Source: an uncultured Leptolyngbya sp.
Lineage (GTDB): Bacteria > Cyanobacteriota > Cyanobacteriia > Phormidesmidales > Phormidesmidaceae
Assembly (NCBI GenBank): GCA_937899365.1
Contig: CALBPH010000191.1
Location: 1 to 8,552, forward strand
Length of the DNA: 8,552 nucleotides
Direction: 5' to 3'
The first letter of the stretch is position 1; every line of letters begins with the position of its first letter. Positions 1-6,444 of the stretch are shown one piece after another. Under the pieces are notes generated by a model. The model ran no database searches and was not told the DNA's origin. It worked only from the letters and a program-made list of their open reading frames with translations. The position numbers and the translations under genes are program-made.

Positions 1-415
1 CCGGCTGTCATTAACTGGGCCTATATTTTTTTCAACCCACCGTACTAAGGGGGTTTGGAGAACTCGGAGGGACCCCAAGCAACATCTTTAGGTCCACATC
101 AGCCGCTCAAGCTACTGCCTACAACCATAAGCATTCTTCTCAAGGACCCGTTAAAAAAGATACTCCTTTAAACAGAAACAACCAAGAGATAGGTTACTAA
201 ACCTGTTATGGAGTCTGTCTCTGTTAGCGATAATAATCGACCGGGCTTACATCATACAGAGATTGATGTTCGTAGTCATTGACAGATGTATGGGTAGATA
301 GCAAGGCAGGTTAGCTGCCGTACTTTAAAGCTTTCAGAGTTATCCAGATGCAATCGTATCAAAACATTCCGGATTCTCTTCATAAGTAGCGAAAAAATAA
401 AAACTTCACCGTATT

Positions 416-427
416 CTTACTAGTAAG
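416..427. promoter_or_regulatory. Perfect 12-bp palindrome CTTACTAGTAAG upstream of amt
   Basis: CTTACTAGTAAG equals its own reverse complement. It lies about 70 bases before the likely amt start codon and overlaps one of two TATTCT hexamers (412-417 and 446-451) that could be -10 elements. It could be a dimeric regulator site, but no known consensus is matched. Confidence 0.3.
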
Positions 428-462
428 CTGACTCAGAAATATCAATATTCTTAGTGCCTACC

Positions 463-476
463 CAGTAAATTTACTG
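463..476. promoter_or_regulatory. Perfect 14-bp palindrome CAGTAAATTTACTG just before the amt start
   Basis: CAGTAAATTTACTG is fully self-complementary and ends 20 bases before the ATG at 497 (5 bases before the alternative TTG at 482). It has no loop, so it is more plausible as a DNA operator than as an RNA hairpin. Its right half also takes part in a larger imperfect stem with 431-440, so translation control is possible. The role is inferred from position only. Confidence 0.3.
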
Positions 477-496
477 AGTTATTGTTTCACAGACTT

Positions 497-1981
497 ATGA
501 GTATTTTATTTACCCAGCTATCAAAGTATTGGTCTTTTATTATTCTATTTACAACAACGTTCTGGGTAGTCACCTCTTATCAAGCAACAGCACAAATACC
601 GGCGAGTCAGGTGCCCGCTTATACCGAGGTGTTTTCCGCCATTAATACGGTATGGATGCTGGTGGCAGCATTACTCGTATTTTTTATGAATGCTGGGTTT
701 GCAATGCTTGAAGCTGGTGCCTGTCGGACTGAAAATGCAACTAATATTCTGGCTAAAAATTTAATTGTATTTTGTGTGTCAGCGGCGGCTTTCTTTATCT
801 TCGGATTTCGCTATATGTTTGGCGATAGTGGAAATCCTGTTTTTGGCCAAATCGGAATTTTTGTAGATTTTATTCTTCCATCCGCAGCAAACTTAAACCC
901 GTTCCCCGAAGGATTTGAGTATTTAAGAAATTTTTGGCAAGACCGATCCTTCGCAGCGATTTTCTTTTTTCAACTATCCTTTGCGGGGACAACGGCCACT
1001 ATTGTTTCTGGGGCTGTTGCGGAAAGAATAAAATTCTGGGGATTTATTCTATTTAGCTTTGTTCTTGTCGGATTTATTTACCCCTTAGTTGGCTACTGGG
1101 TATGGGGAGAAAGTGGATGGATTGCCAGTACCCTCAACTTTCATGACTTTGCTGGTGGCACGGTGATTCATGCCGTTGGTGGCACCGCGGCGTTGGTGGG
1201 AGCCTGGTTACTCAACCCAAGAAATGGACGCTTTGGGTATGAGTCTGAAACAGAAAGCTTTGCCAATGAAGAAGATCCTGAAAAGTTTGTCCCTTGCAAT
1301 ACTGGATTTACTACCCTGGGCTGCTTAATCCTTTGGCTAGGTTGGTTTGGTTTTAATGGTGGCTCAACCCGTTTTCTTGATTATGTTCCCCATGTTATCT
1401 TGACAACAATGTTTGCCTCGACCTCTGGTGGTCTGGCCATTCTCCTTTATAGTCCTTTAGTCACCGGTTATAAAGTAAAACTTTCGTCTATTATCAATGG
1501 TGTGTTGGGTGGTCTGGTTAGCATTACTGCCTCGTCTGCCTATGTCGATGTCTTGAGTGCATGCATCATTGGTGCAGTGGGTGGTGTGCTTGTGCTTATT
1601 GGTGAAAGCATGCTGGAGACAAAACTACTGCGGATAGATGATCCGGTGAGTGCTGTGCCTGTCCATTTATTTTGTGGTGTGTGGGGAACCGTAGCCGTTG
1701 GGATTTTTGCCCAAAACTTTTCTCGTGAGTTTAGCAGTGTCAATAATATTTCTCAGCAGATAATCTACCAAATTTTAGGCTGTAGCTGCGTGGTTGTGGT
1801 CACGTTTCTGTTGAGTTTATTGACATGGACAGTGATTGGGCTCTTCCTTTACTATGCAAACCAAGATATTTCTTATCAATATCCCACCAAGGGGGCTGGC
1901 ATCTTAACACTTGCTAGGAGAGGGCTAAGGGTAACGCTTGAAGATGAGAGAGCGGGAAATGATTCGACGATAATCACCTAA
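497..1981 (+). CDS. amt: Ammonium transporter (Amt family)
   Basis: Inner-membrane ammonium channel of the Amt/MEP/Rh family, bringing ammonium into the cell for GS-GOGAT assimilation. From the ATG at 497 it has 494 residues, close to cyanobacterial Amt length. An N-terminal hydrophobic stretch ending near Ala-Gln (about residue 33) looks like a cleaved signal segment, as is common in Amt proteins. Family motifs in order: NAGFAMLEAGACRTENATNI (about 65-84), VSGAVAERIK (about 170-179), DFAGGTVIH carrying the first pore His (H225), LGWFGFNGGST (281-291), and DDPVSAVPVH carrying the second pore His (H390), followed by GVWGTVAVGIFA. Both pore histidines are kept, so it should be functional. The frame is open to a TTG at 482, but ATG 497 is preferred; no strong Shine-Dalgarno is seen for either. 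The next gene follows after 13 bases, which suggests cotranscription. NtcA control is expected for amt genes, but no clean GTA-N8-TAC is present. Confidence 0.95.
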   Translation: MSILFTQLSKYWSFIILFTTTFWVVTSYQATAQIPASQVPAYTEVFSAINTVWMLVAALLVFFMNAGFAMLEAGACRTENATNILAKNLIVFCVSAAAFFIFGFRYMFGDSGNPVFGQIGIFVDFILPSAANLNPFPEGFEYLRNFWQDRSFAAIFFFQLSFAGTTATIVSGAVAERIKFWGFILFSFVLVGFIYPLVGYWVWGESGWIASTLNFHDFAGGTVIHAVGGTAALVGAWLLNPRNGRFGYESETESFANEEDPEKFVPCNTGFTTLGCLILWLGWFGFNGGSTRFLDYVPHVILTTMFASTSGGLAILLYSPLVTGYKVKLSSIINGVLGGLVSITASSAYVDVLSACIIGAVGGVLVLIGESMLETKLLRIDDPVSAVPVHLFCGVWGTVAVGIFAQNFSREFSSVNNISQQIIYQILGCSCVVVVTFLLSLLTWTVIGLFLYYANQDISYQYPTKGAGILTLARRGLRVTLEDERAGNDSTIIT

Positions 1982-1994
1982 GTAGACCTTAATA

Positions 1995-2519
1995 ATGCGC
2001 AAACAAGATACCAAAAGAGATGCCTCAGGCCCCTCAATGCTTCTATCTGCGTTCGCTTTCATCATGTCGGCGTTAGCTGTTGTTGCCTATTTTGTGTACA
2101 GGTCTACCTCCCAACGTCAAGCAGCGGCTGTCCCCCAAACCCCGGAGAACTACTGTGACGAGACATTTGATGATCCAGAGGATCTATATAAGTGGCTTTC
2201 AGACAGGGAAACACAGCTAGGAGACGAATGGCCTAGCTATTGTCAGGACAGATTGGACGGTGTTCTTTATGACACAGCCTTGAGCAAAGCGGCAGAGGGA
2301 CGGTTTGGTACCTCGTTTATGCGGCTGTGCCAAATTCCAGAACGGAGTGAATCTGACTATTTTGAGGAAGCTCAGCTTCTGTTTGGTATGTGGGGGCAAA
2401 ATCGCAATACATCCGGTGAATCTCAAGACATTAGGCCCCTATTGGTCAGCTTTTTTCAAACCTATGACAGCCCCAACGAGAACTGTCCTGCAGCTAGAAC
2501 CGTACTTGAGAAACTGTAG
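1995..2519 (+). CDS. Hypothetical membrane-anchored protein downstream of amt
   Basis: I do not recognise this 174-residue protein. It has a short basic N-terminus (RKQDTKR) and one transmembrane helix at about residues 15-36, followed by YRSTSQR. A polar, acidic C-terminal domain then contains four cysteines (C54, C83, C112, C164), which could form two disulfides if the domain faces the periplasm; the orientation is not certain. Residues about 94-134 (ALSKAAEGRF... CQIPERS... YFEEAQLLFGMW) resemble the helical repeat-like pattern 'A..G.F..A...IP..S..Y..AQ..I..W' seen in many cyanobacterial TPR-like proteins; this is from memory and is only suggestive. It starts 13 bases after the amt stop with no strong ribosome binding site, so it is probably translated from the amt transcript and may be an accessory protein of ammonium uptake or nitrogen sensing. 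That role is inference from position. Confidence 0.75.
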   Translation: MRKQDTKRDASGPSMLLSAFAFIMSALAVVAYFVYRSTSQRQAAAVPQTPENYCDETFDDPEDLYKWLSDRETQLGDEWPSYCQDRLDGVLYDTALSKAAEGRFGTSFMRLCQIPERSESDYFEEAQLLFGMWGQNRNTSGESQDIRPLLVSFFQTYDSPNENCPAARTVLEKL

Positions 2520-2785
2520 CCCAGGCGATGCCTATGGGGCTTTGTTAAGCTGCGATTGCCTAATTTTATTTTTATAGTACACTAGTACCTAGTAAGTTTG
2601 TATGCCCTATAAATCTATGGGGAACAGGTTGTTAGTGCCTTTTAGCTGTTGCTGATTTAAAGGTTGAACCGATCAGTGAGATATGCCATGGGGCCAGTAT
2701 CTCGCAGATAAAATCATGCCGAGGATCAGCAACGCCGCCTTTGATCTTGGACTCCAATCTAAACTTCTCACTTAAGGAGTGACCT
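2520..2785. other. Intergenic region with small repeats, no gene seen
   Basis: A weak hairpin follows the stop codon at 2520 (AGGC-GAT-GCCT at 2523-2533), with T-rich sequence about 30 bases later, but it is not a convincing terminator. Three copies of TAGTA lie at 2575-2579, 2583-2587 and 2590-2594. An inverted repeat GAGATA / TATCTC sits at 2678-2683 and 2698-2703 and can extend by a G-U and a G-C pair outward. No clear -35/-10 pair was found for the following gene. Confidence 0.4.
2774..2779 (+). promoter_or_regulatory. Strong ribosome binding site AAGGAG for the small membrane protein
   Basis: AAGGAG lies 6 bases before the ATG at 2786. It is the best Shine-Dalgarno in the window and fixes the start of the 137-residue gene. 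Confidence 0.8.
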
Positions 2786-3199
2786 ATGACGTTAGCAAAA
2801 CCGACATCTACTAATACCGGCAGCTTTGATATACCTGCGACTAATGCGCTCGATCAGCGTCGCATTGCCCTGGGGCAACGGCTGAATAATTTGGCTACCC
2901 AAGCGATAAACAGCGCCCTTAATTTATGGGGGCAGTATCAGCCAGTAACTACTGATAAAACCCAGGCTGTCTGGCAGCTCTTACGCAGTACTCAGCCTAT
3001 TCAATTGTTGCTAACCGCTGCTTTAGCGGTACTTGCGATCGCATTAGTAACCTTAATCTCTACATTCAACGGGTTGATTATTCTGACCCTCAAACTGGCA
3101 ACCCTGGTATTGGCCGCTGTGGCTGTGTGGCAGTGGATTGTCCGTGGTTTAAACTGGGCTGATGAAAAACTACCAACCGTCATAGACACTAATGAATAG
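2786..3199 (+). CDS. Small two-helix membrane protein of unknown function
   Basis: I do not recognise this 137-residue protein. The first 70 residues are polar, with an amphipathic stretch (about 21-50) containing RRIALGQRLNNLATQAINSA. Two hydrophobic helices follow at about 72-92 (LLLTAALAVLAIALVTLIS) and 95-117 (FNGLIILTLKLATLVLAAVA), then a Trp-rich end with WQWIVRGLNWADEKL. The predicted shape is a helical hairpin in a membrane with a soluble N-terminal part. The general look recalls small cyanobacterial thylakoid proteins such as CURT1 or CAAD-domain proteins, but I cannot match either family's signature. The gene has its own strong ribosome binding site and a 266-base upstream gap, so it is probably a separate transcription unit. 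It converges with the metal permease gene. A HIP1 octamer (3035-3042) lies inside it. Confidence 0.8.
   Translation: MTLAKPTSTNTGSFDIPATNALDQRRIALGQRLNNLATQAINSALNLWGQYQPVTTDKTQAVWQLLRSTQPIQLLLTAALAVLAIALVTLISTFNGLIILTLKLATLVLAAVAVWQWIVRGLNWADEKLPTVIDTNE
3035..3042. repeat. HIP1 octamer GCGATCGC
   Basis: Cyanobacterial highly iterated palindrome inside the small membrane protein gene, one of three in this window. Confidence 0.85.
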
Positions 3200-3222
3200 T
3201 TTTTCGCTGAGTTGGCATTGAT

Positions 3223-3247
3223 AAAAAAGCGCGGTTCAAACTTTTTT
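3223..3247. terminator. Bidirectional terminator between convergent genes
   Basis: AAAAAAG (3223-3229) and CTTTTTT (3241-3247) are exact inverted repeats around an 11-base loop. Either strand would give a weak A/U stem ending in a run of U. It sits between the stop codons of two convergent genes (3199 and 3268), where a shared terminator is expected. The stem is poor in GC, so it may work weakly. Confidence 0.5.
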
Positions 3248-3267
3248 CTCTAGCCAGTGGCGACACC

Positions 3268-4164
3268 CTATGTTGTCAGTGTTTGATCGACCTTGTCTAT
3301 ATCGGTAACTTTAGATCGCATGCGCTGTCTCCAAAAGTTAACCAGTAAACCTTCCGATGGGCTAAAGAAAAACGCCAGACAGAAAAAGCAGAAAGCCACC
3401 AGGACAATTGCTGCTCCCGACGGTGCATCCAAGTAGTAGCTGAGGTACATACCAATCACACTGGAGAGAGCACCAATAACCGAACCTACCCACATGATCT
3501 GATGCAACTCTTTGACGAGCATGTAGGCAGTCACAGCAGGTGCAACTAGTAAGGCCACAACCAACAATGCTCCTACTGTAGGTAAGCACACCACAATTGT
3601 CACCGTCATTGCAACAATCAGTGATGCGTTGTACCAATGCACAGGCAAGCCACTGGCCTGTGCCCCTTTGGGATCAAACGTATAAAACAACAGTTCTTTG
3701 AAAAACAGGCGCACCAATATGATTCCAACCACGGCAATGGCCAAACTCCACCATATCTCCTTCATGGTCACCCCGAGGATATTGCCGAACAGGACATGAA
3801 CTAGGTCAATCCGGTTCGCCCCGGGAAGTACGCTGACTAATATGACACCAATGGCAACAAATGATGTCAAAATCAGGGCCATCGCAGCATCGGTTTTCAC
3901 ACGGGACCTCGATTCAATTAAATAGAGCACCAGAGCACTAACCACTCCTGCAACCAATGCCCCTATGGACAAAGCCACACCAATCACGTAAGCAATTGGT
4001 AAACCGGCCATCACCGAGTGAGAAATGGCATGGGCTAACATTCCCATCTGCTGCACAATCATGTAGCTTCCCACAATTGCGCAGAGAACCCCTAGCACAA
4101 TCCCCAACATCAATGCCCGTTGCATAAAGCTCAACGACAACGGCTCAACAATCCAATCCAGCAT
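3268..4164 (-). CDS. Metal ABC transporter permease, Zn/Mn type (ZnuB/MntB family)
   Basis: Integral membrane subunit of an ABC-3 family importer, forming the channel that moves a divalent metal (Zn or Mn) from the periplasm to the cytosol. The 298-residue protein has several hydrophobic helices and the family landmarks: FMQRALMLGIVLGVLCAIVG (13-32), HAISHSVMAGLP (45-56), KTDAAMALILTSFVAIG (90-106), FGNILGV (126-132), and the conserved late helix VGALLVVALLVAPAVTAYM (197-215). The N-terminal EPLSLSFMQRAL resembles the MntB branch more than E. coli ZnuB; this is from memory and does not settle the metal. It follows the ATPase gene on the same strand with a 49-base gap. A GGAG (4177-4180) lies 12 bases before its ATG. 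A basic-acidic tail (about 279-298) extends past the last helix. Confidence 0.92.
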   Translation of the reverse strand: MLDWIVEPLSLSFMQRALMLGIVLGVLCAIVGSYMIVQQMGMLAHAISHSVMAGLPIAYVIGVALSIGALVAGVVSALVLYLIESRSRVKTDAAMALILTSFVAIGVILVSVLPGANRIDLVHVLFGNILGVTMKEIWWSLAIAVVGIILVRLFFKELLFYTFDPKGAQASGLPVHWYNASLIVAMTVTIVVCLPTVGALLVVALLVAPAVTAYMLVKELHQIMWVGSVIGALSSVIGMYLSYYLDAPSGAAIVLVAFCFFCLAFFFSPSEGLLVNFWRQRMRSKVTDIDKVDQTLTT

Positions 4165-4213
4165 GAAGCGCTTTATCTCCTTTAATACTGATGCAGTTCA
4201 AGTTGATGACGAT

Positions 4214-4939
4214 CTAAGCGAAAACTCGAGCGAGTCCCCGACCATAAGCCCGTTCTAAGTTATCGGAAGTGACAACTTCCTGACGTGGTCCTTGGGCAAT
4301 CAAACGCTTGTTAAGCAGTAGCAACTGATCATAGATCGCCAGAGAATCCCCCAAATCGTGGTTAATGACGAGCAAGGTTTTACCTGCGGCTCGCAGCTCC
4401 TGAAAGATATCAAAAATAATGTCTTCGGTTTTGCGATCAACCGCCGTAAAGGGTTCATCAAAAATTAGTAGCTCGGCTTCTTTGGCTAACGCCCGGGCTA
4501 AAAAAACGCGCTGTTGTTGCCCCCCGGAGAGTTCACCAATAGAGCGATGTCGCAACTCATACATTCCTACCCGCTCAAGGGATGCCTGGGCGAGATGTCG
4601 AGTCTGGCGACTAAACCCTTTAAAGAGGCCGGTCTGAACAGTTTGAGCCATCATTACTACGTTCCAGACGGTCACTGGATAATCCCAATCGACGAGGGAT
4701 CGCTGGGGCACATAGGCCGTTTTAAGCAGCTGACGCCTTAGAGGCATTTCTTTGAAACGAACTATACCCTGCGTCACGGGCACCAAATTTAAAATGGCCT
4801 CTACCAAGGTACTTTTACCCGCACCATTGGGGCCAATAATGCCTACTAGCTGACCTACAGGGATACAAAAACTAACATCATTGAGGGCCTGAGTACCTCG
4901 ATAATTGACCGACAAATTCTGAACTTCCAGCATTGGCAT
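4214..4939 (-). CDS. Metal ABC transporter ATP-binding protein, Zn/Mn type
   Basis: Cytoplasmic ATPase that powers the adjacent permease. All ABC motifs are intact in the 241 residues: Walker A GPNGAGKST (36-44), Q-loop Gln79 in AYVPQRSLVDWDYPVTV, signature LSGGQQQR (137-144), Walker B LLIFDEP (157-163), D-loop and H-loop INHD with His194. The VPQR..VDWD.PVTV segment is typical of cluster A-I metal importers and, from memory, is closer to MntA/SitB-like ATPases than to E. coli ZnuC. The ATG at 4939 is used here; Met3 (4933) is an alternative, and neither has a clear Shine-Dalgarno. It is the first gene of the leftward pair, transcribed away from the binding-protein gene across a shared 488-base control region, so the three subunits are probably coregulated. 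Confidence 0.93.
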   Translation of the reverse strand: MPMLEVQNLSVNYRGTQALNDVSFCIPVGQLVGIIGPNGAGKSTLVEAILNLVPVTQGIVRFKEMPLRRQLLKTAYVPQRSLVDWDYPVTVWNVVMMAQTVQTGLFKGFSRQTRHLAQASLERVGMYELRHRSIGELSGGQQQRVFLARALAKEAELLIFDEPFTAVDRKTEDIIFDIFQELRAAGKTLLVINHDLGDSLAIYDQLLLLNKRLIAQGPRQEVVTSDNLERAYGRGLARVFA

Positions 4940-5070
4940 TAATCTCTAGCAATAGCGAGAACAGGGGTTACTCCCAGTTAGCTTGCACTAGAACAAAATA
5001 TTTAACGAGAGGGCGTGATTTGCAATGGACATTGTAATAGGTGACCCGATTTCTTGCCTAAGAAGAGCAA

Positions 5071-5086
5071 CTATGTAAATACTATA
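5071..5086 (-). promoter_or_regulatory. Possible leftward -10 and half-operator for the ATPase-permease pair
   Basis: On the minus strand TATAGT (5086-5081) is followed two bases later by TTTACAT (5079-5073), the same heptamer that forms one arm of the operator at the rightward promoter. No good -35 is seen, so an activator or a different start is possible. Low certainty. Confidence 0.3.
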
Positions 5087-5148
5087 GCTAAGCCTAATGC
5101 AATGCTTTCCCAATAAGCAAATCTGGAAGTAGTGGGCAGATCTAAAGG

Positions 5149-5177
5149 TTGACACCAGTGTATAGGTTAGTTATGTA
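5149..5177 (+). promoter_or_regulatory. Sigma-70 type promoter for the metal-binding lipoprotein
   Basis: A consensus -35 TTGACA (5149-5154) is separated by exactly 17 bases from TATGTA (5172-5177). Transcription would begin near 5184, at the left edge of the inverted repeat 5185-5202, a classic position for a repressor site. Confidence 0.55.
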
Positions 5178-5184
5178 ACTGTCT

Positions 5185-5202
5185 ATGTAAAAATGTTTAC
5201 AT
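5185..5202. promoter_or_regulatory. Operator-like inverted repeat ATGTAAA-N4-TTTACAT
   Basis: The two 7-base arms (5185-5191 and 5196-5202) are perfect inverted repeats around AATG. The site covers the predicted transcription start of the lipoprotein gene, so a bound protein would block initiation. An overlapping repeat AATGTT-N7-AACATT runs from 5192 to 5210. Zur- or other metal-repressor binding is plausible from context, but I cannot match a specific consensus. Confidence 0.5.
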
Positions 5203-5415
5203 TTAACATTGTGTTTTGAACAGTTCTGCCTCTATGTGGGTCGGGCTATTGCAATATCAACGACTCTGACGTACCGAGGCGCATGAAAAAGGTTAGTCCA
5301 GACTAATTCTCATCTACCTTTTCAGATAAGATTTATTATTCAGCTGACTAGAGCAGTCGTGGACATAAGTTGTTGATTCTCATGCTTTCAACGGTTTTTG
5401 AAAAACATCATTCAT

Positions 5416-5421
5416 AGAGGA
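5416..5421 (+). promoter_or_regulatory. Ribosome binding site AGAGGA that sets the lipoprotein start
   Basis: AGAGGA ends 6 bases before the ATG at 5428 but directly abuts the ATG at 5422, and it lies inside the frame if TTG 5398 were used. It therefore favours 5428 as the start. Confidence 0.65.
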
Positions 5422-5427
5422 ATGTCA

Positions 5428-6426
5428 ATGCAACGATATTTTGTTCAAAATCACGGCATCTTAGCAGGTGCGATCGCACTCGCGATTGGTATTACAGGCT
5501 GTACCGGTGGTTCCACACCAAGCAGTTCAGACGGTGCAACCGAATCTGACACAGCCGCCAGTAGCTTAGCGGATGACTCCCAGATCAACGTCGTCGCATC
5601 CTACAGCGTTATTTGCGATTTAGCCTCTCAAATTGCAGCGGATGCGGTGGCATTAAACTGTTTAATTCCCCCCGATCAAGATCCCCATACCTATGAGGCC
5701 ACGCCCTCTGATAGTAAGGCAGTCGAGGAAGCTGATCTGGTCTTTTATGCCGGACTTAACTTTGAACCTGCCATCATTGAGATGGCGGAAGCTTCTACCA
5801 CCGAGGCTCCCAAAATCGCTTTACATGATGAATCGGTTCAACAACTGATTGAGGTGGAAGAAGAGGGTGAACTGGAGCCCGATCCCCACGTTTGGCATGA
5901 CGTTGAGAATGGCCTAGAAATGGTCGCTTTGATTCGGGATAACCTCATCGCCGTGGATCCCGACAATGCTGATATGTACACCAAAAATGCTGAAGAACTG
6001 ACGGCTGAGTTGCAAGCATTAGATACCTGGATTCCAGAACAAATTGCCACCATTCCAGAAGAGCAGCGCCGCTTGGTTACCACCCATGACGCAATGTCCT
6101 ATTATGCCAAAGCCTATGGGTTAACGGTTGAAGGCACATTGCTGGGTGTTTCAACTGAGGATGCACCAACTGCTGCCACGGTTAGCGAGTTAGCCACATC
6201 AATTCGCGACAAAGCTCTTCCGACTATTTTTGCCGAACTTACGGCTGATGACCGTGTGTTAAAAACTGTAGCGGACGAAGCCGGTGTGTCCATCTCAGAA
6301 AACGTCTTGCTAGCAGAAGGTTTGGGTGCAGACGGTTCGCCTGGGGAGAGTTACACCGGAATGTTGGTTTACAACACCTGTTCCATTGTGGATGGATTAG
6401 GCGGGGAATGCGCCCCCGCGCCTTAG
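5428..6426 (+). CDS. Metal ABC transporter substrate-binding lipoprotein (ZnuA/MntC/TroA family)
   Basis: Periplasmic receptor that captures a divalent metal and hands it to the ABC permease. From ATG 5428 it has 332 residues: a signal peptide with lipobox ITGC (lipidated C25), a Ser/Thr-rich linker to about residue 50, then the two-lobed cluster A-I fold. Predicted ligands, aligned by eye to PsaA and ZnuA, are H87 (DPHTY), H154 (DPHVWHDVENG), H220 (VTTHDAMSYYAKAYGL) and E297 (LLAEGLG). His at the third position is typical of zinc proteins; Mn proteins usually have Glu there. There is no His-rich loop. Two close cysteine pairs (C63/C78 and C318/C327) could be disulfides. The gene is divergent from its ATPase and permease, and 57 bases ahead of the CoaR-like regulator. 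Starts at 5398 (TTG) and 5422 are less likely than 5428 because of the ribosome binding site. Metal identity is not certain. Confidence 0.92.
   Translation: MQRYFVQNHGILAGAIALAIGITGCTGGSTPSSSDGATESDTAASSLADDSQINVVASYSVICDLASQIAADAVALNCLIPPDQDPHTYEATPSDSKAVEEADLVFYAGLNFEPAIIEMAEASTTEAPKIALHDESVQQLIEVEEEGELEPDPHVWHDVENGLEMVALIRDNLIAVDPDNADMYTKNAEELTAELQALDTWIPEQIATIPEEQRRLVTTHDAMSYYAKAYGLTVEGTLLGVSTEDAPTAATVSELATSIRDKALPTIFAELTADDRVLKTVADEAGVSISENVLLAEGLGADGSPGESYTGMLVYNTCSIVDGLGGECAPAP
5470..5477. repeat. HIP1 octamer GCGATCGC
   Basis: Cyanobacterial highly iterated palindrome within the signal-peptide codons of the metal-binding lipoprotein. Confidence 0.85.
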
Positions 6427-6444
6427 TCCTAAAAAATGCTAGAG

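Larger units (their letters stand above)
1..496. other. Leader region upstream of amt with no recognisable gene
   Basis: I find no convincing coding region here. The left edge could hold the last few codons of a gene entering from outside (frame 1 stops at 46-48, frame 2 at 92-94), but neither tail is recognisable. A small hairpin GGCAG-GTTAG-CTGCC lies at 305-319. Two perfect palindromes (416-427 and 463-476) lie within 85 bases of the amt start and are listed separately. A one-mismatch NtcA-like site GTA-N8-TAG at 288-301, followed 19 bases later by TACTTT (321-326), would suit a nitrogen-regulated amt promoter, but it is weak. I see no clear housekeeping promoter. Confidence 0.5.
4940..5427. 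promoter_or_regulatory. Divergent control region between the metal ABC genes
   Basis: This 488-base region separates the leftward ATPase-permease pair from the rightward binding-protein gene. It holds a good rightward promoter (5149-5177), a perfect 7-4-7 inverted repeat at its predicted start (5185-5202), a possible leftward -10 TATAGT (5086-5081), and a repeated 9-mer CTATGTAAA at 5071-5079 and 5183-5191. A further imperfect palindrome TTAGTCCAGACTAA is at 5293-5306. The promoter predicts a leader of about 240 bases before the lipoprotein start. Tiny open frames in it (for example MKKVSPD from 5284) are not convincing genes. Confidence 0.6.

Noticed and set aside
1..94. Possible tail of a gene entering from the left edge
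   Set aside because: Two frames stay open for 15 to 30 codons, but neither shows recognisable sequence, so no coding call is made.
288..301. NtcA-like site GTA-N8-TAG upstream of amt
   Set aside because: One base off GTA-N8-TAC, nearly 200 bases from the start codon, and the -10 behind it (TACTTT) is only fair; too weak to list as its own feature.
482..496. TTG start for amt, five codons upstream
   Set aside because: It has no Shine-Dalgarno and nearly abuts the palindrome 463-476; ATG 497 is the simpler choice, though the TTG is not excluded.
1985..1997. GACCTTAATAATG between amt and the next gene, resembling the arm of the CoaR-like operator
   Set aside because: Only one half-site with a changed base and no partner arm; probably coincidence.
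2305..2577. 90-residue open frame on the plus strand
   Set aside because: It overlaps the membrane-anchored protein gene in another frame, is rich in codons unlike neighbours, and shows no family features; treated as a shadow.
5025..5078. 17-codon open frame in the divergent control region
   Set aside because: It has poor ribosome-site spacing, no recognisable peptide, and a length easily met by chance.
5398..5427. Upstream TTG and ATG starts of the metal-binding lipoprotein
   Set aside because: The AGAGGA ribosome site is correctly spaced only for ATG 5428, which also gives a normal-length signal peptide.
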